Source: Hormiphora californensis (lineage: Eukaryota; Ctenophora; Tentaculata; Cydippida; Pleurobrachiidae). Taken from it: 20,000 bases of DNA. The position numbers and the translations under genes were made by a program. The DNA is taken from the NCBI GenBank assembly GCA_020137815.1, contig CM035351.1:5642897-5662896 (forward strand), read 5' to 3'. The notes below the pieces were generated by a model. The model saw only the letters and a list, made by a program, of their open reading frames with translations. It was not told the DNA's origin and searched no databases. Below, one piece after another: positions 7,486 to 15,537 of this stretch (its first letter is position 1; the number at the start of each line of letters is the position of its first letter).

Positions 7486-9048
7486 CTAAGATGCCTCCGT
7501 TGGTGCAGGGTTGTGTTGTCTGCGGTTGTTCTGGTGCCCACCGCCACTGTGACCCCGTCCATCGACCCGCCGGTAACTAGATCTCCCCTCGTCTCCAGAT
7601 CTCTCATAATAATTCCTCCTCGGCTGTCCCTGGTCCCTGTTATCTCTCCTGTCGTAACCACGGTGATCATTGTTGTAGCTGTTGTACTGCCTCTGTTGGG
7701 TGTTCTCAGCCCTGTTATCTCGGTTATTATACCCTCCATCGCTGTTATTGTATCGGCTATCCCGGAAGTCTCGTCCATTTCCATAAGAGTTGTAATCCCT
7801 CCTGTTGTTGTTATACCCACCATCTCGACCACTATATCCCTCGTGCCGGTTGTTCCTATAACCTCCCCGGTTGCTATGGTAATAGTTGTCAGAGCGTCCA
7901 TACCGGTTATTGTTGTACCCTCCATTGTTGTTGTAGTACCGGTTATCTCCACCCCCGTAGTTGTTATCCCGCCCTCGGTAGCTGTTACCCTGGTAACTGC
8001 GGCTCCTGTAAGTCGACACTCCCTCTCCAAATGTCTCGCTGTTTAGCTGTTTCTCCTGGTGCCAGTTTGGTGGCCTCCGCCTCTCACCCTTCTCCTTCTC
8101 CAAAGCCTCACAAGATATGGTATCGAAGAACGAGGTGGCCTTATCATAGCATTTGTCATCCGGATCCTCACCTGTGCTTCCCGGTGCAGCATTATTATTT
8201 GTCGTTTCACTTTCCTCTCCTGGCGCTGCTGGTTCAGCTGCTGCCACCTCAGGTTCATCAGAAACACTCAATTTAGCGAACTTTCTTAGTTCCTTCTCCA
8301 GTTCATTTTTGTCGAATTTAGAGTTAGCGGAGGCAAAATCAAAATCGCTCTCGAAGCTCAGAGTTTTGTTGGTGAACGGCATCCCTTCCCTGTGAGTGTG
8401 TCGACGATTGTTGTAGCTATTCTTGCGTTGTGCGTTCCTACCTCGCCCACCTCTGCTGTAACTTCCCTCCTCCCTGTCATCTTCTTGCTTTCCTTCCTGC
8501 TCCTTGTTGGGTCCGGGGGAGGCAGGCTTGGCAGAGTCGGTGTTACCTCCAACATTTCCCTCCTGGAAAGAATTAGCTGGGGTTGGAGCCGCGGCACTTC
8601 CTCCTTGTCCGAATGGCACAAAGGTTCCGGAGTTGTTTCCTTGGTTGTTGAAGGAGTTGTTGGGAGAGAAGCTGCTGTTAAATCCGCTAGCAGCAGGAGT
8701 TGGAGCAGGGCTTGCCTCGCTAGGGGTCCCTCCGACCTCACCTCCCATCATGTGACCGTTGGGTGGGGGTCCTTGTTGAGCTTCAATTATTGCCGGGTCC
8801 TGGGGCTGGCTCTGCTCGAACACGTGCAGATCGGCAATGTCAGTTCCCCGAAACTTGACATAGTTGTAGGTTGTTTTCGAGGGTGGGTACTGCGTTGGGC
8901 AGGGCCTGTTTTCAGTACCGAAGGACATGACATTTTTCAGGGCGACCGTAGATTCCGAGGCGTTGATGTCAACTAGGGTTCCTAGGTAACGAATTCCCGC
9001 CTTGGAGATCAAACTGATCTTGCTGCCAACGAAATTGTTGCCACTCAT
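7486..9048 (-). CDS. LSM14: LSM14 / RAP55 / Scd6 family mRNA-binding protein
   Basis: A 520-residue single-exon protein of the LSM14 family (Scd6, Trailer hitch, RAP55), which binds mRNA and the decapping and repression machinery (DDX6, EDC4, 4E-T) in P-bodies. Domains in order: the divergent LSm domain, residues 1-80, with GSKISLISKAGIRYLGTL and VKFRGTDIADLHVFE; a Pro/Ser/Asn-rich linker; a basic RGG-like patch near 199-217; the FDF motif at about 232-260 (SFESDFDFASANSKFDK); the FFD box YDKATSFFDTIS at 301-312; the TFG box around 336-346 (LNSETFGEGVS); then a long Arg/Gly/Tyr/Asn-rich low-complexity tail to the end. Vertebrates have LSM14A and LSM14B; I see no basis for choosing. The absence of introns and a minisatellite touching the start codon are odd. 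Long open frames on the opposite strand here are by-products of the repetitive tail. Confidence 0.96.
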   Translation of the reverse strand: MSGNNFVGSKISLISKAGIRYLGTLVDINASESTVALKNVMSFGTENRPCPTQYPPSKTTYNYVKFRGTDIADLHVFEQSQPQDPAIIEAQQGPPPNGHMMGGEVGGTPSEASPAPTPAASGFNSSFSPNNSFNNQGNNSGTFVPFGQGGSAAAPTPANSFQEGNVGGNTDSAKPASPGPNKEQEGKQEDDREEGSYSRGGRGRNAQRKNSYNNRRHTHREGMPFTNKTLSFESDFDFASANSKFDKNELEKELRKFAKLSVSDEPEVAAAEPAAPGEESETTNNNAAPGSTGEDPDDKCYDKATSFFDTISCEALEKEKGERRRPPNWHQEKQLNSETFGEGVSTYRSRSYQGNSYRGRDNNYGGGDNRYYNNNGGYNNNRYGRSDNYYHSNRGGYRNNRHEGYSGRDGGYNNNRRDYNSYGNGRDFRDSRYNNSDGGYNNRDNRAENTQQRQYNSYNNDHRGYDRRDNRDQGQPRRNYYERSGDEGRSSYRRVDGRGHSGGGHQNNRRQHNPAPTEAS

Positions 9049-9049
9049 C

Positions 9050-9373
9050 CTAGTGGGAATAGTGTCTCTGTTAGTGGGTATCAGGGGATAGTGTATCTGT
9101 TAGTGGGTATCAGGGGATAGTGTATCTGTTAGTGGGTATCAGGGGATAGTGTATCTGTTAGTGGGTATCAGGGGATAGTGTATCTGTTAGTGGGTATCAG
9201 GGGATAGTGTATCTGTTAGTGGGTATCAGGGGATAGTGTATCTGTTAGTGGGTATCAGGGAATAGTGTATCTGTTAGTGGGTATCAGGGGATAGTGTATC
9301 TGTTAGTGGGTATCAGGGGATAGTGTATCTGTTAGTGGGTATCAGGGAATAGTGTATCTGTTAGAGTGGGTAA
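9050..9373. repeat. 29-bp minisatellite directly upstream of LSM14
   Basis: About 11 copies of a 29-bp unit (agtgtatctgttagtgggta plus tcaggggat), with exact spacing from 9061 to the start of the last partial copy at 9351. Copies are almost identical; two carry a GGAAT variant in place of GGGAT. A shortened, diverged copy (tagtgggaatagtgtctctg) continues the array down to 9051, one or two bases from the LSM14 start codon. On the minus strand each unit contains CCCACTAACAG, which combines a branch-like CTAAC with an AG. Confidence 0.95.
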
Positions 9374-9586
9374 TCGAAACTTTTTTGGGTTGAATTTGGG
9401 CACAATTAATATTGTGAATTAGCTGCAAGGGGTATTGGGGATAAGGGTAGAGAACAACAGTGAAACTTGGTTAATCAGCTGAGTCAAAATTTACTATCAA
9501 AAACAATATAAATAACAAAAACAAAAAGGGATAAAACTGAACAAACACACGTTTCGTACAGAGGGGATGATAAAAATTAAAACAGT
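9374..9586. other. GANP 3' flank
   Basis: 213 bp between the GANP stop and the minisatellite. It is A-rich on the plus strand (T-rich in the genes' direction), with no ORF and no canonical AATAAA on the minus strand. It may hold the GANP 3' UTR and a U-rich intercistronic stretch. Confidence 0.45.
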
Positions 9587-12500
9587 TCACCACGTCGTAT
9601 TTCGGAGGAGAGATTTGGCAAGATAACCTGGTATCACACCTTCATTCACAATACCCTGCATAGCAAGCTCAGATTTAGCCAGAGAACATGTCAAGTCTGT
9701 CAATTCTTTTGAAACACAGGTGGCGGTCTCGGATTCCTTTACCAAAAACGTCCTATTTTCAGGCGGAATAGGTGGCTTGTCCAACTTTGCCTCATATCTC
9801 TGAATACTCTCCCAAATATCATCAATGTCCTCACGAGTCATACTAACAGCCCTCTCCCGCTCCGCTCTCCTGTCCTCCTCTATGTCGATCAACTCGTTGT
9901 AAACTAGAGCCCGTTCCACCATCTGTTCTCCGTTTAGGGTCCCCAACTCGTTGAGCTGCCACTCGAGTAAGGCCGTGTGAGGGTTCAAAATCACCGCATT
10001 CTCGATAACATGGTGGATTATCTGATTCAAAATAGAACACCACTGAACCCCTGACTGTTCCACAATACCACAGATCCGGGACAGCAGTAGCTGGGAGCTG
10101 AAGGTCTTGATTGAGCGACAGAACTCTAAACAATCCTCTGGTGAGTCTGGTTCTCCACGGAACGCCGGTAAACACATCCCCTCCAACTCTGAGGAGAGGG
10201 AGGACATTCTCTCCGTGGTGTTCCAGTCAACCAGCACATCAGAGCGCTGATCAAACCAACTGGGCCAGTTTATGGAAGTGAGGTCAGGAAGTCGAACAGC
10301 CCGGGAGAGATACCGGAGGATGGAATTGTAGAATGTTAGGATTTCGTTGGGATTGACTGAGTAGGCGGGACATTTACTGAGAACAACCTGTTTAGACAGC
10401 AAAACATCAGTTAGTTTGACACATACCACCGACTGAAGTAGGTCCCTGATGTCCACAAGTTTGAAAGGTTGGAAGGGAATATCGGTTGCCAGGTAACGAG
10501 CGATGGTGGAGTTGAGTGTTTTGTACAACTTACAACATCCCATGTTTGTCAGAAACTCGGGTTGTTGTATAAATGTAACTCCATCCGGACATGAGGGAGG
10601 TTGGGAGGGAGCCACTAAAACAACTGGACTGGAGCACTCAGGAAGGGGTCGGGTTGTGTTTGCTACTACCACGTGACATCTCTTACACGCCATTTTAGCA
10701 GTGTGAATCGTGGCTCTAGTCATTATTACCACTTGTATTTTTAGTGTCGTGGATCCGATGAAGACCTTCTCAGCGAAATAGTCACCAATTTCAGAAAGGG
10801 ATGGTAATCCAAAGGAATCGAGGAGGAACTGAGACAGTTTTGAATCTACCGTGTCCAGTAGAAGGGTGATGTATCCTGCGGAAAAGGGTGGAGGGTTGTT
10901 GAAACACTTGAGAGGGATACCCCTGATTGCCTTAGCTTCCTCAAGCAGGTCCATTCGCATTTTTAACCGCTTTTGTACATCAAACTTCTTCTGGAAAGAC
11001 TTGGTAGGTGATGTCAGGTCGATGTTAGCTATCCGAGAAATAGGTAGCAGGGATGGGTCACGCTGCTTGGGCCGGCCACTTCCAAGAAGATTATCCAGTA
11101 CTTGAGCAGATGATAAGGAGACAATTCGTGGTGGAATGTTGTCCAAGGCATGGCGTTTAGCATTGATCTTCTCGCATCTCTTCTTCCACATGGTGAAGAA
11201 GTATCGCTTCTGAACAGTACTCTGCTCCAGCGTCTCTTTGAGCCGTTTCTTCTTCTCGGCAGTCACCTCTGCCACAGTGCGAGGCACCAGGACACTCAGC
11301 TCCCTCTGGACAGTGGTGTTCACAAGATCAGATAGCACCGACTCACACGATCTCGAAACGGAGATATCAAACTCGGATAACATTCGGTTATTTGAATCGA
11401 GGAGGGTTTTTAGTTCATCTTTTAGGACAGTCTCCATGATTTCACTGTGGGACTCCTTTATAAAACTATCCGATGCTTCCTCCCAGACAACTTCTTTGAC
11501 AAGATCTTCTAGGAACAGCCGGGGACAAACATCCAGGAAGAGATCTCGCGTTGCTGAGTTTATCTTATTTTTCCTCTCCTCTTTCAACTCTTTCAGCTCT
11601 TCTCTCAGACCCCTGCGACATGCCTCGTCCAGCAGCTCGACAATAATATGCCTCTTCGCAAACTCAAGCGCTTTCTGCTCCTGCAAACACTCCATCAGCA
11701 TGCCAGTTATCTCCCTCTGACAAGCCTCGGACAGCAGAGAAACTGTAACATACGCTAGCGATTCTGTGAGATGGGGGATCTGGGGTAGGTCCTTCCGTGG
11801 AGCAGCAACAGGGGCAAAAGTAGGGGCGAAGGTAGGAGTAGGTGTGGCAGGAATGGCGGAACCCAGGACACTGTCTGGTAGCACCTCAGCCGTGTAAAAG
11901 ATCTTGCCCGGTGTAGTGGTTATCTTTTGGTTAACACTCGATATCTGGTCAGTCAATGTGTTCTGGTTAACCGTATAACAGTGCTTCTTGAACCTCACAA
12001 TTTTATCTTTCACCTCTACCTCCATAGACTCGACAAATCCCACGGTCTCAACGAGGGAGTCAAATCCAAGCATTCCTTGGAGTTTTTCCAGCGGGTACTC
12101 AGTTACAGATTGAGTGGTATGAGAATTGATCAGGGCTCCCAAAGCTCTCTGTCTCACAATGTTGATGTAACGGTAGAGGATACAGCAGGCAAGGAGAGGC
12201 CCACATCTGAATAACTTGAAGAACCGGACAAAGTTCTTGGTGTTGTAAGCGTTGTAACACTGAACTGCGTACCGCACCTCATCAGACCTCATCACGGCGA
12301 TAGGATAATTTGATACCTCTCTCATTATCTTTCCACTGTCCAGATTTAGAAGAATATGGTACATCCTAAACTCCGCCTCATTCGGGCAACTCCCAGCTAC
12401 CCGATCCCGATCCTCATATATGTGACGGAGACTTGTCATCGTCTTCTCAAGGTTCTCATTGTTGTGTCTCTCATCATAGTTGTGGTCAGGGCCGGCGAGG

Positions 12501-13438
12501 TAGTAAGCGGAGAAAATGTGAAACCTGGCAATTGTTTCTAGGACAATGACAGCTCGGGGATCGCTTAGTCGCTGTTGAGTGATATCCTTACGTATTGCAC
12601 GTGTCCGGTCCCATAGAAAACTGTACATTTCCTCCAGGTTGTCATCCTGACTGGAGAGGAGATCTAGGAACAAGTACTGGGTGGTTTTCTGAAGGATTAT
12701 TGAGGGTCGCAAGTCCTCTGGTTGAGATTCATCCTGATCAGCGGAGGAACGTTGGAATTCTTTGACTGCCAGGTGATGCTGAAACTGCTCTTCTTTGTCC
12801 GTTTCAAACACCGACCAGATTCGCTTTTCCAGCCGGGACAGGAACTCTTTCTGAGAGCACATGTGAGAACAAGTTCCATGTTTCTTGGTATACACGTGAT
12901 CTTGGTTTTCAAACCGGACAGGAGCAGAGAAATCCTTCTGAATCTGCTGGCTATTCTGTCGTTGGAGGGAAACATTACGTCTACCAATGGATCTCCTACA
13001 GCTATTATCATCACTGCCCCTCGCTACAGCTGGTGATCGTTCCCTTGATGAAGCCCTCTCCTCAGAAGCAACTGAGAATATATTCCTCTTGGCGTCTGAA
13101 GGCCCAGTTGCAGCCGCAGCAGAGAATGAGAAAGGGTTGTCAGATGAGGGAGCGGGTCTCTTGTTCGATGTAACCGGTGGAGGTAGTGGAAGGGGTGGAG
13201 GTAATGGGAGGGCTGGTGCAATCTCAATAACATCCTGATCCTCAACATAGTGAACCTCTATCTCCTTCTGCTGTTTCCCCTCCTGATCCTGACCCCGCAC
13301 ATAGGAGTAAGGATTACTGCTGCCCCCTGGAGGATCGCTTCCCCCGTGAGAACTGCGCCTCTTAGCTCGCTGCTGGTACTGTTGGAGAGCCTGCCGCTTC
13401 TTCTTCTGGCAATACTGCTTCTTGATAAAACTTTCCAT
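9587..13438 (-). CDS. MCM3AP: GANP / MCM3AP homologue (SAC3 domain, mRNA export scaffold)
   Basis: A 1283-residue protein in one uninterrupted exon, homologous to animal GANP, the scaffold of the TREX-2 complex at nuclear pores that promotes mRNA export. Order: a basic N terminus; a Pro/Leu-rich run (about 74-90); a short segment with NPFSFS and NIFSV resembling FG/FS repeats (about 100-125); the SAC3/GANP domain (about 188-490) with KHGTCSHMCSQKE, AVKEFQRSSADQDE, RTRAIRKDITQQRLSDP, NNENLEKTM, NEAEFRMYHILL and NFVRFFKLF; a Pro-rich linker; long charged helices (about 555-790) matching the centrin/ENY2-binding coiled region; then a C-terminal region with INWPSWF matching the end of vertebrate GANP. 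It is shorter than human GANP (about 1980 aa), lacking most of the N-terminal FG/RRM part and probably some of the acetyltransferase-like region. The start lies 9 nt after a strong acceptor-like CAG and only 142 bp from the upstream gene's stop. Confidence 0.96.
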   Translation of the reverse strand: MESFIKKQYCQKKKRQALQQYQQRAKRRSSHGGSDPPGGSSNPYSYVRGQDQEGKQQKEIEVHYVEDQDVIEIAPALPLPPPLPLPPPVTSNKRPAPSSDNPFSFSAAAATGPSDAKRNIFSVASEERASSRERSPAVARGSDDNSCRRSIGRRNVSLQRQNSQQIQKDFSAPVRFENQDHVYTKKHGTCSHMCSQKEFLSRLEKRIWSVFETDKEEQFQHHLAVKEFQRSSADQDESQPEDLRPSIILQKTTQYLFLDLLSSQDDNLEEMYSFLWDRTRAIRKDITQQRLSDPRAVIVLETIARFHIFSAYYLAGPDHNYDERHNNENLEKTMTSLRHIYEDRDRVAGSCPNEAEFRMYHILLNLDSGKIMREVSNYPIAVMRSDEVRYAVQCYNAYNTKNFVRFFKLFRCGPLLACCILYRYINIVRQRALGALINSHTTQSVTEYPLEKLQGMLGFDSLVETVGFVESMEVEVKDKIVRFKKHCYTVNQNTLTDQISSVNQKITTTPGKIFYTAEVLPDSVLGSAIPATPTPTFAPTFAPVAAPRKDLPQIPHLTESLAYVTVSLLSEACQREITGMLMECLQEQKALEFAKRHIIVELLDEACRRGLREELKELKEERKNKINSATRDLFLDVCPRLFLEDLVKEVVWEEASDSFIKESHSEIMETVLKDELKTLLDSNNRMLSEFDISVSRSCESVLSDLVNTTVQRELSVLVPRTVAEVTAEKKKRLKETLEQSTVQKRYFFTMWKKRCEKINAKRHALDNIPPRIVSLSSAQVLDNLLGSGRPKQRDPSLLPISRIANIDLTSPTKSFQKKFDVQKRLKMRMDLLEEAKAIRGIPLKCFNNPPPFSAGYITLLLDTVDSKLSQFLLDSFGLPSLSEIGDYFAEKVFIGSTTLKIQVVIMTRATIHTAKMACKRCHVVVANTTRPLPECSSPVVLVAPSQPPSCPDGVTFIQQPEFLTNMGCCKLYKTLNSTIARYLATDIPFQPFKLVDIRDLLQSVVCVKLTDVLLSKQVVLSKCPAYSVNPNEILTFYNSILRYLSRAVRLPDLTSINWPSWFDQRSDVLVDWNTTERMSSLSSELEGMCLPAFRGEPDSPEDCLEFCRSIKTFSSQLLLSRICGIVEQSGVQWCSILNQIIHHVIENAVILNPHTALLEWQLNELGTLNGEQMVERALVYNELIDIEEDRRAERERAVSMTREDIDDIWESIQRYEAKLDKPPIPPENRTFLVKESETATCVSKELTDLTCSLAKSELAMQGIVNEGVIPGYLAKSLLRNTTW

Positions 13439-13580
13439 ATAATGGCCCTGAATGAAGGATAGGGAGTTAGGTCAGGTGCTACAATAACACACACAGATTA
13501 TCATATATCATTTGATAAAAGAAGGTTATTACAATACACAAGCACACGGGATGAAATGATAAAGACACAGCTACATAAAT
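13439..13580. other. 142-bp intercistronic gap, NFRKB-like to GANP
   Basis: The shortest gap in the series. In the genes' direction it is A/T-rich (TTTATGTAG, TTATCATTTC, TTATTGTAG) and then becomes the acceptor-like sequence before GANP. An AATAAA occurs in the last codons of the upstream gene, about 10 nt before its stop. The size is typical of operon spacing in animals that have operons. Confidence 0.6.
13448..13472 (-). promoter_or_regulatory. Strong putative 3' splice acceptor before GANP
   Basis: The minus strand reads CCTAACTCCC, then TATCCTTCATTCAG ending at 13448: branch-like CTAAC, a pyrimidine tract and CAG, with the ATG 9 nt on. The whole interval back to the preceding stop codon is 142 bp, so a full promoter plus 5' exon plus intron would be very cramped. 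Confidence 0.65.
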
Positions 13581-14495
13581 CTACAAAGTTCCAGGTTTAT
13601 TGTCACTAGGAGTTGGCGGTTTACTGGGTGTAAGAGACAGGGCTTTCCGTCTCGCACTCTCATTAGTCCTCCGCCGCTTTGTTTTGTCCACCCGGTGCTG
13701 AACTGATCTAAGTGTAACTTTCTCTGTGATGAGATCTGGATAAAGAATGTGAGAGTCCCTCCTCTTCCTGTATGTGTTCAACATGTCTCTAAGAATAAGG
13801 TCCGTACTGGGGGCCTCCTTGTGTCTATTGAAAACATCCTCAAATGACTCTTCTTCGTCTGAGGAATTTGAGTAATCCTGAGTAGATAACTTGACAGATA
13901 GCCATATCTTCTCGTATTCCCGTTTAGCAGACTCTTTTAGCCGCCTCTCTCTATCACAAACAACGACCGGATATGGGCCAGTAGCAATACTGCCAACAAA
14001 GGCCGTGTGAGAATGCACTGCTTCGTGTAGAACCGCTTTCCGAGAAAACAGGATTTCTGATAGAAGATCCCGGTAATGAGTCTGTCGTTTTTGTCGGTAT
14101 TTAGTATACGATGCCTGGTGTTCTATCGCAAGGAGTTCTGCTATTCGGGGGTTAAAGTATCCAAGCTGCAAGCGTCTGTAAAACTGATTGACTGGGTTAC
14201 CAAATTTAAAATTTCTGCCACTGAGCAGCAGCTGTACAGTCTCTTCCTGAAGATGATAAGTATCTTGGGCACTGGCAAAGTGTGGTAAGTACTGCCGTAA
14301 ATGTTCTCTTTCACCATCATCGAACAAAAACGTCCAGGTATCACAGTTGAGGACAGAAGTCAGGATGTTTGGGTTGGTGTAGAGGAGAAGCGGCATGTTT
14401 ATAGCACAATCGCGATACATAGCAACCTCTGTAGGGGTGCTGTTACTGGTGGAACATGACCCTGCATACTCAGGTTCTTCCCTGGAGCAAGACAT
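13581..14495 (-). CDS. NFRKB: NFRKB N-terminal homologue (DEUBAD domain protein)
   Basis: A 304-residue protein matching the N-terminal quarter of NFRKB (INO80G), whose DEUBAD domain binds and inhibits the deubiquitinase UCHL5 in the INO80 chromatin remodeller. Seen in the sequence: DEUBAD region about 34-150 with CDTWTFLFDDGEREHLRQYL, NFKFGNPVNQFYRRLQLGYF and YRDLLSEILFSRKAVL; an acidic NSSDEEESFEDV (about 210-221); LILRDMLNTYRKRR and LYPDLITEKVTL (about 233-262), which also have counterparts in NFRKB just after DEUBAD; then a basic nuclear-signal-like KTKRRR and a short Ser/Pro tail. The later winged-helix-like domain and long C terminus of human NFRKB (about 1299 aa) are missing. The frame is open 28 codons further upstream to 14579, but that part contains two acceptor-like AGs and is not conserved, so I start at the ATG right after CTTCTTAG. 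Confidence 0.85.
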   Translation of the reverse strand: MSCSREEPEYAGSCSTSNSTPTEVAMYRDCAINMPLLLYTNPNILTSVLNCDTWTFLFDDGEREHLRQYLPHFASAQDTYHLQEETVQLLLSGRNFKFGNPVNQFYRRLQLGYFNPRIAELLAIEHQASYTKYRQKRQTHYRDLLSEILFSRKAVLHEAVHSHTAFVGSIATGPYPVVVCDRERRLKESAKREYEKIWLSVKLSTQDYSNSSDEEESFEDVFNRHKEAPSTDLILRDMLNTYRKRRDSHILYPDLITEKVTLRSVQHRVDKTKRRRTNESARRKALSLTPSKPPTPSDNKPGTL

Positions 14496-14497
14496 GG

Positions 14498-14520
14498 CTA
14501 AGAAGTGGAGAGCGGAGCCT
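14498..14520 (-). promoter_or_regulatory. Strong putative 3' splice acceptor before the NFRKB-like gene
   Basis: The minus strand reads CCGCTCTCCACTTCTTAG ending at 14498, two bases before the chosen ATG. A second pyrimidine-rich CTCTCCTCAG lies about 20 bp upstream of it. Either would remove the upstream extension of the reading frame. Confidence 0.6.
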
Positions 14521-15117
14521 GAGGAGAGCGGGATTTCGAAATTTTCAGTTCTGAGTTTGCAAACTTGACTCGGCTTCATGTCATGAAACTGTGGTGCGCG
14601 TTACATTTTTCAGTAAAATGTGCTGCACAATTGAGTCATTAAAGAGCTGCGGCGAGAAAAAGCCAAAAACGTTGCTGAAAAAGAGCAACTTTAAAATGCG
14701 CGCGCGATATTTTACTGGATCCAAGCGAAATCTGGGTCAGCGATTTTTTCTTGGAATGCGCTGCAGCCCCCTCATGCGCGCACCCCCGCAACGAGGGGAC
14801 TGAAGGGAATGCCGCGCGCGCGTTTGGCCTGAGCCCGGCTGGGTCGAAGATAACTTTGCGGTCGAAAAAACGGCGGTGCTTATAACTTTGGCTCCTGTAG
14901 TCCGTTTGACTTGATTTTTTCACCAGTTGTTAGATCTGACGATTATCTACCTTGCTGTTTTTGAGAGAAGTTAATTGGACTTAAGGAGGCTGAGCAATAG
15001 CCGTTGAAAGATGGGTTGTTTTCAAAAAGTGACGTCACAGATTCCTGCAGGGACACCTTTTTTTAAATTTCATTCAAATTTTGATTTTACCGCACTCGAT
15101 TTTGCGGAGTTTGGTTC

Positions 15118-15343
15118 ATATCTCCTGTTCCTGATAAGATAGAGACCTGAAACCGGTTGCATTTAAAAGCTCTTATCTTCCTCTTTCCAACGCTACCAAA
15201 ACGATTTCTGTACCTTATCTGGAACCGGAGATATGATTGATTATGTATTCCCCCCCAGCGCGGTATTCCCTCCAGGCCCCTTATATTATATTATAAGGGG
15301 CCTGCAACGTATGCCAAGATTTTTTCTCAAAAGTGAAAAAATC
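15118..15343. repeat. Cluster of three inverted repeats
   Basis: (1) 27-bp arms at 15118-15144 and 15208-15234, pairing with about four mismatches (atatctcc...ggagatat). (2) A perfect 13-bp stem with a 6-nt loop at 15273-15285 and 15292-15304 (CAGGCCCCTTATA). (3) A perfect 9-bp stem at 15318-15326 and 15335-15343 (gattttttc). These are probably remains of non-autonomous inverted-repeat elements. Confidence 0.75.
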
Positions 15344-15537
15344 CCGAATTTTGCGTGTTTTTTTACTTCTGTTTGCAGTTTGAGACAATGTAACGTGAAG
15401 AGAAAGCTAGCAAATTATTTTTTATGTTTTCTGTGAGCTAAAAGGCGTTTATCCGCGGAAAAGTTCTCAGTTGGATCAGATGCTTCCTGACCGACAGATA
15501 CCAAACTGTCGTGGTGGATGGAAAACTCTCATCACTG

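Larger units (their letters stand above)
14496..15436. other. Upstream region of the gene series, hairpin-rich and non-coding
   Basis: No gene is supported. The part nearest the array (14580-14850) is rich in CG and gcgcgc words and may be the promoter of the series. A palindromic cAMP-response-element-like GTGACGTCAC lies at 15029-15038. From about 15118 three inverted repeats follow one another. Much of 14880-15400 looks like old non-coding repeat DNA. Confidence 0.5.

Noticed and set aside
7513-8976. Long open frames on the plus strand opposite LSM14 (7513-8046 and 8392-8976)
   Set aside because: Their Val/Ile/Pro-rich, low-complexity products are reverse complements of the Asn/Gly/Tyr-rich and Ser/Pro-rich LSM14 segments and match no family.
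14496-14579. Start of the NFRKB-like protein 28 codons further upstream
   Set aside because: The extra residues are not conserved, and the segment holds two pyrimidine-AG signals, the last 2 nt before the chosen ATG. It cannot be excluded without cDNA.
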